Source: Gemmatimonadaceae bacterium (GTDB taxonomy: Bacteria; Gemmatimonadota; Gemmatimonadetes; Gemmatimonadales; Gemmatimonadaceae). From it: 11,134 nucleotides of DNA. Under the pieces are notes generated by a model, which was given only the letters and a program-made list of their open reading frames with translations, did not search any database and was not told the DNA's origin. Position 1 is the stretch's first letter. Each line of letters starts with the position of its first letter. Of this stretch, positions 1-6,021 are shown one piece after another. The DNA lies in the NCBI GenBank assembly GCA_017881545.1, contig JADGQU010000051.1, positions 1 to 11,134 on the forward strand, read 5' to 3'. The position numbers were made by a program, and so were the translations under genes.

Positions 1-1430
1 CGTCCGCGAAGCGATGCCAGATAACGCGCCAGCTCCTCGATTTCCTGATGGCTGAGAGTGGGCGGTCCATAGGCTGGCATCTTCGAGTCGGGATGGAAGC
101 GCACTGGATCCTCGATGTAGCTGTGCAACCACGCTGTGGAATGCTTCAGCCCGACTTCGGTCAGCTCGGGCGCATCGGGGGCGTCTTCCTTTTTTGGTAC
201 GGCGGCCATGCCCGCGAGCTTGTGACATCCGCCGCACTGCTGGCGCTCGAACTGCGTTCGTCCCGCCCGCTCCGTCGATGTCAGGATCCGTCCCACCTCG
301 GGCGCAACGACATTCTTCGGCTGGTCACGCATCGATGCGCCGAGGAGGACCGCCGTGCCCAGCGTGATTCCTCCGAGGATGGTAGCCGCCGCCGGGCGCT
401 TCGTGATCGATCTCGTGCTCCGCTTGTCGAAGAATGGAAGGAGCAGAAGGACGAGCACGAGCGCCATCGGTAGTCCCACCGCTATCGCGCTCTCCCACGA
501 TCCGGGCACCAGCTTCAGGAGCTGGAAGAACGGCCGGAAATACCACTCGGGCAGCGGAACGTATGACGAGTCCGTCGGGTCGGCCGGCGCCTCCAGCCCC
601 GCGCCTACGAAGGTGCCGAGGAGAGCGAGAATCGCGACGACCAGTGTCCCGACGATGACGTCCTTCGCAATGATGTCGGGCCAGAAGCGGAATCCCCCGG
701 TTTTCGATGCGTGCTCGCGATTCCGATAGTAGGCGGGATACTCGGAGTCGGACGTGCGCGTGGGAGCGTTCGTCTCGAGCTCCGCTGCACGCGGCGCGAC
801 GCCCTGTCTGATGACGAGAAAGAGATGAAGGCCAACGATGATTGCGAGGAGGACGGGCAGCAGGAGGACGTGCAGCGAGTAGAATCGCGTCAGGGTCGCC
901 GCGCCCTGCTGTGATCCCCCACGCAGGAGGGTCACGAGCTTGGCGCCGATGAATGGGGTGGTGCCTGCTATGTTCGTCCCAACCGCGGTCGCCCAGTAGG
1001 CCTTTTGATCCCACGGCAGGAGATAACCGGTGAAGCCGAAACCGAGCACTATGAAAAGAAGCGCCACACCGAGAAGCCAGTTGACCTCTCGGGGATATTT
1101 GTAGGCCCCCATGGTGAAAACGCGAATCATGTGGGCGAAGGCGAGCACTACCATTGCCGACGCACCCCAGTGGTGCATCCCGCGCACGGCGGCGCCGCTG
1201 CCAACGGCGCGCTCGAGATATCGGATGCTTTCGTACGCGTGGTCGGGAGAGGGGGAGTAGTACATCCCCAGCACGATGCCGGTTACTACCTGCACCATGA
1301 AGACGGCAAGCGTCGCGCTGCCCAGCGTATGCCACCAAGTGAGGTTGCGCGAAACCGGCCGGTCGAGGAGGGATCGCCGAATTCCCGTCAGATCCATCCG
1401 TTCGTCTAGCCAGCGACCCACTCGGCTCAT
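1..1430 (-). CDS. Cytochrome b (b6-type plus subunit IV) fused to a C-terminal cytochrome c domain; 3' end outside window
   Basis: Membrane subunit of a quinol:cytochrome c oxidoreductase. It oxidises quinol and passes electrons through two b hemes and, here, a fused c heme. The frame is open from the ATG at 1430 to the left edge, with 476 codons visible and no stop. Seven hydrophobic helices can be seen, at roughly residues 37-57, 82-105, 118-138, 183-205, 246-268, 314-334 and 347-367. The b-heme ligands are H86/H100 and H187/H202; the 15-residue step of the second pair is the b6 pattern. The quinol-oxidation motif PEWY is at 294-297. A class I-like cytochrome c domain follows, with CGGCH at 399-403 (bases 222-236) and a likely distal Met in MPAYG at 451. 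Residue 35, the heme c_i cysteine in chloroplast b6, is Thr. The start lies 4 bases after the Rieske stop, with GAGG in the last Rieske codons as ribosome binding site. The gene probably ends just outside the window. Function is near certain; the c-domain partner is unknown. Confidence 0.95.
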   Translation of the reverse strand, partial: MSRVGRWLDERMDLTGIRRSLLDRPVSRNLTWWHTLGSATLAVFMVQVVTGIVLGMYYSPSPDHAYESIRYLERAVGSGAAVRGMHHWGASAMVVLAFAHMIRVFTMGAYKYPREVNWLLGVALLFIVLGFGFTGYLLPWDQKAYWATAVGTNIAGTTPFIGAKLVTLLRGGSQQGAATLTRFYSLHVLLLPVLLAIIVGLHLFLVIRQGVAPRAAELETNAPTRTSDSEYPAYYRNREHASKTGGFRFWPDIIAKDVIVGTLVVAILALLGTFVGAGLEAPADPTDSSYVPLPEWYFRPFFQLLKLVPGSWESAIAVGLPMALVLVLLLLPFFDKRSTRSITKRPAAATILGGITLGTAVLLGASMRDQPKNVVAPEVGRILTSTERAGRTQFERQQCGGCHKLAGMAAVPKKEDAPDAPELTEVGLKHSTAWLHSYIEDPVRFHPDSKMPAYGPPTLSHQEIEELARYLASLRG

Positions 1431-1434
1431 TCCG

Positions 1435-1989
1435 CTAGGCCTCGATGCGGTCGGCGACGCCCAGCCTGAAGTCCTTGTAGTTCACGAACACCGAGGCGTC
1501 GCGCACTTCCACTTCGAGCTCGTCGAGCGGCCGGGGAGGTGGCCCATCCAGCACCTTGCCCGTCTTCACGTCGAACTGCCCGCGGTGACAGGGGCAGAAG
1601 AAGTTCTTTCTGTCCTTGTCGTAGAAGTAGCTGCAGCCGAGATGCGTGCAGTGTCCGTTGTACGCTTTGAATTTTTCGCCGTCCTCGGTGTACAGCCAAA
1701 CACCGTTGAGCGTACGGCTCTCGATCCACGCGTCGTCGACGCTCTGCACGAAGTTCACGCGAATGGGAACGCCAATGTCGAGAAGGGCGGTATCATCGGC
1801 GACCTTCACCCAGTTGCCACCAGCGGACCGGCGGGAGGTCGGTGGGAAGATGGCGCGCAACACCGGGAAGGAGACCAAACCCGCGCTGACGAGCGCGCCA
1901 ACCGCGCTAAGGCGCTTGAGGAAACTGCGCCGCCCTTCGTTTTCCTCGCCGTCAGAACCAGGGGTCTGTTCGGTCGAACTCGAAGACAA
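1435..1989 (-). CDS. Rieske 2Fe-2S protein of the cytochrome b/c complex
   Basis: Iron-sulfur subunit that takes the first electron from quinol and passes it to cytochrome c. With a TTG start at 1989 the protein has 184 residues. It carries a twin-arginine signal-anchor (RRSFLK at 20-25) followed by one membrane helix (about 28-48). The cluster motifs are CTHLGC (114-119) and CPCH (132-135); the ligands are C114, H116, C132 and H135, with a probable C119-C134 disulfide. The reading frame extends further upstream to 2175, but that extra stretch overlaps the divergent promoter region and would put about 60 unrelated residues before the Tat motif. The TTG start is therefore preferred, although its ribosome binding site is weak and GTG codons near 2063 are alternatives. 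After CPCH the sequence is RGQF rather than the usual GS.Y, so two hydrogen-bonding side chains are missing, which suggests a low-potential cluster. It is co-transcribed with the cytochrome b/c gene. Confidence 0.93.
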   Translation of the reverse strand: MSSSSTEQTPGSDGEENEGRRSFLKRLSAVGALVSAGLVSFPVLRAIFPPTSRRSAGGNWVKVADDTALLDIGVPIRVNFVQSVDDAWIESRTLNGVWLYTEDGEKFKAYNGHCTHLGCSYFYDKDRKNFFCPCHRGQFDVKTGKVLDGPPPRPLDELEVEVRDASVFVNYKDFRLGVADRIEA

Positions 1990-2045
1990 CGGGAAACCCC
2001 GGGTAAACGTTCGGAACGCCGAGTCTCGCCAAACGCGATAAGCCG

Positions 2046-2076
2046 TTAATAACACAGCCACCCGCACCAGAATCAA
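2046..2076 (-). promoter_or_regulatory. Possible promoter of the Rieske-cytochrome b operon
   Basis: On the minus strand TTGATT (2076-2071) is followed after 19 bases by TATTAA (2051-2046); shifting the -10 to GTTATT gives 17 bases. Transcription would start near 2035, compatible with the TTG start at 1989. Spacing is not ideal, so this is tentative. A perfect TTGACA on the same strand at 2109-2104 has no convincing -10 partner. Confidence 0.3.
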
Positions 2077-2133
2077 GTCAGGGAAACCCGTACGTGCTCC
2101 GAATGTCAATAACATGATCGCTGTTAGGCCGCG

Positions 2134-2162
2134 TTGCCTGGCCATACGATCACTGCTAAGAT
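2134..2162 (+). promoter_or_regulatory. Sigma-70-type promoter for the outer-membrane barrel gene
   Basis: TTGCCT at 2134-2139, a 17-base spacer, then TAAGAT at 2157-2162, preceded by TGC to give an extended -10. Predicted transcription starts near 2169, about 40 bases before the ATG at 2209. This supports that ATG over the upstream in-frame TTG at 2134, which would lie inside the promoter itself. Confidence 0.55.
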
Positions 2163-2208
2163 ATTGCCGGTTCAATCGCCCTATGACCCTGTCAGGCTAC
2201 GGTCCCCG

Positions 2209-3573
2209 ATGCGCAATCGTGCTGCACGGCTTTACAAATTCAAGCTGCTCGCACTCGTCGTCGTCGCCTCCCTTGTGGCGTCGTCCCCGAGTAGCGCGCA
2301 GCACCTCCGTGACCGGTTTTCAGATCTCTTTATTTTCGGCCCCGGACAGGATCCGCTTTTCCTCGCCGGGTCAGGTGACCCGACCAATCCCCTATCATTG
2401 CAGGCACACGGCCTCCATTTCATACCTTCGTCGAATGCGGAGAACGCGTCGCTGATCGCTTTCATCAGCGATGCGCTTGGCGCCAGCGTCGCGAACATAC
2501 CGATAGGATCCACCAGCGGCGGAGAAACGTTCCGGTTCGAGGGTGGCGTACCCGTTCGAACTTCTACGTCGGCGGGGCCGATCTTCGCCGAGCGCGCACA
2601 AACCCTGGGTAGCGGACGGGTACTGGCGGGAATAAGCCGAACCGGTTTCCGCTTCGCCACGCTGCGCGGCGTGGACATGCACAACATCGATCTGAAATTC
2701 ACCCACCAGAACGTGAACTTCCCGGGATGTGATGCCCAGTTCGGGGGCGACTGTTCGCTGCTCGGCGTGCCGGTTCTCGAAAACGACGTGATGGACTTTC
2801 GCCTGTCGATAGATCTCGACGTGAGGGTTACATCGGTCTACCTCACGTATGGCGTTACGGACCGATTCGACTTCGGACTCGTCGTACCCATAGTGCAAGC
2901 GAATTTTACCGGCGAAAGCGACGCCCAAATCCAGCCCTTTGGCGGCACTACGGCGGCGCACTATTTTGCCGGTACGAGTGCCAATCCAGTCCTGACCGCT
3001 CACCGGCAGAGCCTGGGCTCGGCGGCGGGCCTGGGCGATGTCGCGCTGCGCCTCAAAGTGAACCTTCGAGACGCGCCCAACGCGAGCTTCGCCGTTCTGG
3101 TCGATGGCCGTTTTCCGACGGGGAGCGAAGAGGATCTGCTTGGCTCGGGGAAGTTCGCGGGCCGGGCCTTGGCGATCTTTAATTCACACGTTGGTGATTT
3201 TTCGCCCCACGTGAACGCCGGCTATCTGCATCACGCCGGCACACAGCAGAACGACGCCGTGCTAGGGACTATCGGATTCGATGATCGAATGAACGACAAC
3301 GTCACTCTCGCCGCGGATCTTGTGACGGAGCTGCAGGTGGGTGACAGCAAGCTGCACCTGCCTGCTCCCGTCAACTATGAATCGCCGTTTCGCCGGACTG
3401 TGATTCCCACGAATATTCCCGAGATTCGCGATGATATCGTGAATGGCTCGTTCGGCTTCAAGGTGACGCCTGCCCGTAACACGACGGCCGTGCTCAACGC
3501 CCTCTTCCCGTTGAATCGGGGCGGATTGAGAGCCAATCTCGTTTACACCGCCGCGGTTGAGTACACGTTCTAG
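2209..3573 (+). CDS. Outer-membrane beta-barrel protein, MetA-pathway/transporter-like
   Basis: A 454-residue exported protein. A basic start (RNRAAR), a hydrophobic segment (13-24) and an SSAQ cleavage site near residue 31 form a classical signal peptide. The start is set by this signal peptide and by the promoter 40 bases upstream; no clear Shine-Dalgarno sequence is seen. From about residue 195 the protein alternates hydrophobic and polar residues in amphipathic strands (YLTYGVTDRFDFGLVVP, then GLGDVALRLKVNL) and ends in EYTF with a terminal Phe, the usual barrel-assembly signal. The strand pattern resembles the uncharacterised outer-membrane barrels grouped as MetA-pathway-of-phenol-degradation proteins, whose substrates are mostly unknown. 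The N-terminal 150 residues are a less regular soluble-looking region. Cys 174 and 182 could form a loop disulfide. It faces away from the Rieske operon and towards the kinase gene, so no operon link exists. Its cargo cannot be told from sequence. Confidence 0.85.
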   Translation: MRNRAARLYKFKLLALVVVASLVASSPSSAQHLRDRFSDLFIFGPGQDPLFLAGSGDPTNPLSLQAHGLHFIPSSNAENASLIAFISDALGASVANIPIGSTSGGETFRFEGGVPVRTSTSAGPIFAERAQTLGSGRVLAGISRTGFRFATLRGVDMHNIDLKFTHQNVNFPGCDAQFGGDCSLLGVPVLENDVMDFRLSIDLDVRVTSVYLTYGVTDRFDFGLVVPIVQANFTGESDAQIQPFGGTTAAHYFAGTSANPVLTAHRQSLGSAAGLGDVALRLKVNLRDAPNASFAVLVDGRFPTGSEEDLLGSGKFAGRALAIFNSHVGDFSPHVNAGYLHHAGTQQNDAVLGTIGFDDRMNDNVTLAADLVTELQVGDSKLHLPAPVNYESPFRRTVIPTNIPEIRDDIVNGSFGFKVTPARNTTAVLNALFPLNRGGLRANLVYTAAVEYTF

Positions 3574-3579
3574 CTCTCC

Positions 3580-3611
3580 AGTACGCGCTCTTGCCGTCTA
3601 GTGCGCGTACT
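3580..3611. terminator. Hairpin between convergent genes, probable bidirectional terminator
   Basis: A perfect 9-base stem, AGTACGCGC at 3580-3588 with GCGCGTACT at 3603-3611, encloses a 14-base loop. It lies 6 bases after the stop of the barrel gene and 23 bases beyond the end of the convergent kinase gene. The flanking bases are only mildly T-rich (TTGCTTCCCC on the plus strand), so termination strength is uncertain. Confidence 0.5.
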
Positions 3612-3633
3612 TGCTTCCCCGAAAAGCGGAAGA

Positions 3634-5382
3634 TCAGCGCATCGAGGTGAGCCGCCACGTGTGGCCATCGCGCCCAAGCGTCACGGCGAAGGTGACGGGC
3701 TGTCGCTCTGTTTTGCCCGCCGTCGTCACGTACTCGTAGGTCCCCACGAGTTGAGCATCCGCCGCCGACGCGCCTGAAGCCGCAACGTTCGCGACTCTGA
3801 AGCTGGCATTAATGGTCCGCGCTGCCTGGAAGAACTGTTCGAAGCGCCGCTGCTGGTCACCCGTCAGGCCGGGATAGACACGACGGATCGCCCCGATGTC
3901 CTTCGACTCGATCGCGCGCGAGAGAGCTTCCACGGCGGGCGCGATGTCAGCGGCGGTTGGCGCCGCCGGTGCCGGCGGCGGTGACTCTTGCTTCGGCGGC
4001 GTTGTCTCTTGCTTCTGCGGCGCCGGGATCACTGGCGCTGCAATTACGACCGAAGGAGGCGCGGGCAGCGGCTCCTGTTTTGTGGTCACGCTTGATGCCG
4101 GCGCCCGGGTGAGCGGGACCGGATTCGGTATGACCCGGGTTGGAGTTTGCTTGGGCGTAACCTTCGCCGCGGTGGCAGCGCGCGTGTCACGCTCGCTCGG
4201 GCGCGGTTTTTCCTGCTTGATCGGGCGCTGGGTCGTTGGCGATGGCTGGGTTTCGGAATTACCCGTGGTCGCCGTCGCCCGAGAATTCCCCGTTGCGGCC
4301 GGAGGATTCACCGCGGACGATACCTGCGGCGATGCCGGAGCGGCTACAACCGGCGATGGCTTGTCGGCTGCTTCCAGCTTCGGCGGCCTGGATAGAGAGC
4401 CGCGCGACCAGGCGATCGCGAACAAGGAGGCAGCGGCGAGCGCTCCGCCACCTGCAAAGGCGAAAGTTCTGATCCGCCTCCGGGAAGTCCTCCTGGACAT
4501 CTCGATTGCGCTGGCGACGGAAGCACTCAGGGAAACCGAAGCCGGGTACGAAGGCCCACTCAACTTGGATCGCACGGCGGTCAACTCGTTCGCCATTTCG
4601 AGCGCGCTCGCATATCGATCCGCGGGCTCCTTCGCCATGGCCTTTTGAACGATGCGATCGAGGGCGGGGGGAAGTCCGGGCATCAGCTCGCTGACTGAAC
4701 GCGGTGTTTCAGTGATGATCTTGAAAAACAGGTTTTGCAGCGTGGCACCCTCGAACGGCTTCATCATCGTGAGGATCTGATACAGCACCCCGCCCACCGC
4801 GAAGATATCGGTGGCCGAACTGGTCTTTCCCTCGGTGATCTGCTCCGGAGCCATGTAGGTCGGCGTTCCCAGGATCGATCCGGTGCTGGTCATGCTCGAA
4901 GACGAGAGATGGGCGACGCCGAAGTCCATGATCTTCGCCCTTCCATCCTCGCCGACGCGAATGTTGGCCGGCTTGATGTCCCGATGCACGATCCCGCGCT
5001 TGTGCGCGAAGGAAAGCCCCGTGAGCACGTCGATTATGATGTCGAGTCTGGCCTGCAGCGCCAGCGGCTCGCCGAGCTCGATCAGGCGCTCCAGATCCAG
5101 ACCCTGAACGAATTCCATCGCGATGAACAGATGGCCATCCTGATCTCCCAGGTCATAGATGGAAACCACGTTCGGATGCTGAAGGGATCCCGCCGCCTGG
5201 GCCTCGCGCAGAAAACGCTTGCGGAGGTCTTCCTGTCGCGCGATCGACTCGTTCATCACCTTGATGGCGACGGTGCGGTCGAGGACGGAATCATGGGCCC
5301 TGTAGACCACCCCCATCGCGCCCTCGCCTACGAGCTCGATGATGCGGTATTTCCCAATCGCTGAAATGTTGGGGTCGGCCAT
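3634..5382 (-). CDS. Membrane-anchored Ser/Thr protein kinase with periplasmic NTF2-like tail
   Basis: A Hanks-type (PknB-like) signalling kinase of 582 residues. The kinase domain (about 12-270) has every key element: glycine loop GEGAMG (19-24), VAIK with ATP-binding K41, HRDIKPAN with catalytic D135, DFG at 153-155, and GTPTYMAPEQ (172-181) closing the activation segment, which is rich in Ser and Thr. A basic stretch (RRTSRRR, 297-303) precedes one membrane helix (about 306-325). A long Pro/Ala/Thr/Lys-rich linker (about 328-470) follows, then a C-terminal fold of about 105 residues that looks like an NTF2/SnoaL-type sensor domain. The topology therefore places the kinase in the cytoplasm and the tail in the periplasm. 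The ATG at 5382 is chosen because the kinase fold begins at once; an in-frame ATG at 5568 would add 62 Arg-rich residues and overlap the upstream gene. No strong Shine-Dalgarno sequence is seen. Whether it regulates the adjacent electron-transfer genes is unknown. Confidence 0.95.
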   Translation of the reverse strand: MADPNISAIGKYRIIELVGEGAMGVVYRAHDSVLDRTVAIKVMNESIARQEDLRKRFLREAQAAGSLQHPNVVSIYDLGDQDGHLFIAMEFVQGLDLERLIELGEPLALQARLDIIIDVLTGLSFAHKRGIVHRDIKPANIRVGEDGRAKIMDFGVAHLSSSSMTSTGSILGTPTYMAPEQITEGKTSSATDIFAVGGVLYQILTMMKPFEGATLQNLFFKIITETPRSVSELMPGLPPALDRIVQKAMAKEPADRYASALEMANELTAVRSKLSGPSYPASVSLSASVASAIEMSRRTSRRRIRTFAFAGGGALAAASLFAIAWSRGSLSRPPKLEAADKPSPVVAAPASPQVSSAVNPPAATGNSRATATTGNSETQPSPTTQRPIKQEKPRPSERDTRAATAAKVTPKQTPTRVIPNPVPLTRAPASSVTTKQEPLPAPPSVVIAAPVIPAPQKQETTPPKQESPPPAPAAPTAADIAPAVEALSRAIESKDIGAIRRVYPGLTGDQQRRFEQFFQAARTINASFRVANVAASGASAADAQLVGTYEYVTTAGKTERQPVTFAVTLGRDGHTWRLTSMR

Positions 5383-5400
5383 GTGCGGGAGGTGGTTTGC

Positions 5401-5420
5401 ATCGGGCGAAGGAGCCCGAT
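5401..5420. other. Leader hairpin upstream of the kinase start
   Basis: A perfect 7-base stem, ATCGGGC with GCCCGAT, around a 6-base loop. It lies 18 bases upstream of the kinase ATG, inside the leader predicted from the promoter at 5444-5472. It might affect ribosome access. It could also act as a weak terminator for the lipoprotein gene that ends at 5483, but no U-run follows it. Confidence 0.45.
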
Positions 5421-5443
5421 GGGAGGAATATTCAGCATGCAAC

Positions 5444-5472
5444 CTAATAGGGCAACCGGTCGCACGCGTCAG
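5444..5472 (-). promoter_or_regulatory. Probable promoter of the kinase gene
   Basis: On the minus strand CTGACG (5472-5467), a 17-base spacer and TATTAG (5449-5444). Transcription would start near 5437, giving a leader of about 55 bases that contains the 5401-5420 hairpin. This would separate the kinase from the cytochrome operon upstream, although read-through remains possible. Confidence 0.45.
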
Positions 5473-5482
5473 GCGCGACGCG

Positions 5483-5974
5483 CTAGAAACTCGTGGACGT
5501 GGTGCTGCCTTCCTGCTTTTTCGCGGGTGGCGCCGCCGCCGGCTTTCTTGTGCGGGAATGAACGCCAACGATCTCGGCGTGCGACATCGCAGCCGAAGAA
5601 TCCGCGGCCGCCGGATTCAGTTCACGCATGCGCGACCGCGTGCTGTCGGCGAGCCTCGCGTTCTTGGTCACGTCGGTCACCATGAGGATTCCAAAGAGCG
5701 GCGCCAGCTCGGTCGGGGCCAGACGCGCTGAGCGGCGGTACTGCGCGAGCGCGCGGTCATAGGCCTTCGCCCTGAAGAGAGTGTTGCCGCTGTCGAGGGC
5801 GATTTTCGCCTCGCCAGTGATCCCGATCCTGGTCTCCGCGGCGCTCGTGCCAACGCTGGCGGTGCTTGCACGATCGAGCGGGGTTTTCGGCGCGTCGCGG
5901 CCGCCGCTGCACGATCCGATAGTCAACGCCGCAACGAGGCAGAGGCCGAGTTGCGACATAGTTATGCTCTTCAT
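5483..5974 (-). CDS. Small TPR-containing lipoprotein
   Basis: A 163-residue protein with a lipoprotein signal: LCLVAALTIGSC gives lipobox I-G-S-C with lipidated C22. The next residue is Ser, which by the usual +2 rule favours outer-membrane sorting. Residues about 52-120 (GEAKIALDSGNTLFRAKAYD, then ALAQYRRSARLAPTELAPLF) form one clear tetratricopeptide repeat and a degenerate second helix pair ending in LNP. The tail (about 125-163) is Ala/Lys/Ser-rich and disordered. The ATG at 5974 has GGAG at 5986-5983, 8 bases upstream. The frame is open much further, to 6523, but that part overlaps the upstream cytochrome gene and is Arg-rich, so it is rejected. It is the last gene of the multiheme operon, 43 bases after the 18-heme gene. 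TPRs bind partner proteins, so an assembly or docking role for the conduit is a guess. Confidence 0.82.
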   Translation of the reverse strand: MKSITMSQLGLCLVAALTIGSCSGGRDAPKTPLDRASTASVGTSAAETRIGITGEAKIALDSGNTLFRAKAYDRALAQYRRSARLAPTELAPLFGILMVTDVTKNARLADSTRSRMRELNPAAADSSAAMSHAEIVGVHSRTRKPAAAPPAKKQEGSTTSTSF

Positions 5975-6005
5975 GCTGACGTCTCCGTGAATGTCGTCAT
6001 CTGGT

Positions 6006-6021
6006 TTGATCGCTAGATCAA
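6006..6021. repeat. Short palindrome over the stop codon of the 18-heme gene
   Basis: TTGATC at 6006-6011 and GATCAA at 6016-6021 form a perfect 6-base stem with a GCTA loop. The TGA stop of the 18-heme cytochrome lies inside it. It sits between that gene and the lipoprotein gene. It is too short and AT-rich to be a confident terminator; it may be chance or an mRNA-processing site. Confidence 0.3.

Larger units (their letters stand above)
1990..2208. promoter_or_regulatory. Divergent intergenic region between Rieske operon and barrel gene
   Basis: This 219-base stretch separates genes transcribed away from each other and must hold promoters for both. A good promoter is visible on the plus strand and a weaker one on the minus strand; both are listed separately. 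It also contains a gapped inverted repeat: TGATCG at 2115-2120 pairs with CGATCA at 2147-2152, and GGCC at 2127-2130 with GGCC at 2140-2143. The repeat overlaps the -35 and spacer of the plus-strand promoter and could be an operator. No RNA gene or further ORF is convincing here. Confidence 0.6.
5383..5482. other. Intergenic region between lipoprotein and kinase genes
   Basis: A 100-base gap between two minus-strand genes. It holds the probable kinase promoter and the leader hairpin listed separately. No other structure is seen. Confidence 0.7.

Noticed and set aside
325..1338. 337-residue minus-strand ORF
   Set aside because: Arg-rich shadow in another frame of the cytochrome b/c gene, whose own frame shows all heme ligands and the PEWY motif.
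1..1989. Photosynthetic cytochrome b6f
   Set aside because: b6-like numbering is striking, but the heme c_i Cys is absent, a c domain is fused, and no cytochrome f or photosystem gene is present.
1276..2049. 257-residue plus-strand ORF
   Set aside because: Antisense to the Rieske and cytochrome b genes; no recognisable motif, and the opposite strand is clearly coding.
2104..2109. Perfect TTGACA on the minus strand as a Rieske promoter -35
   Set aside because: No TATAAT-like hexamer lies 16-18 bases downstream; the sequence there is TTTCCC.
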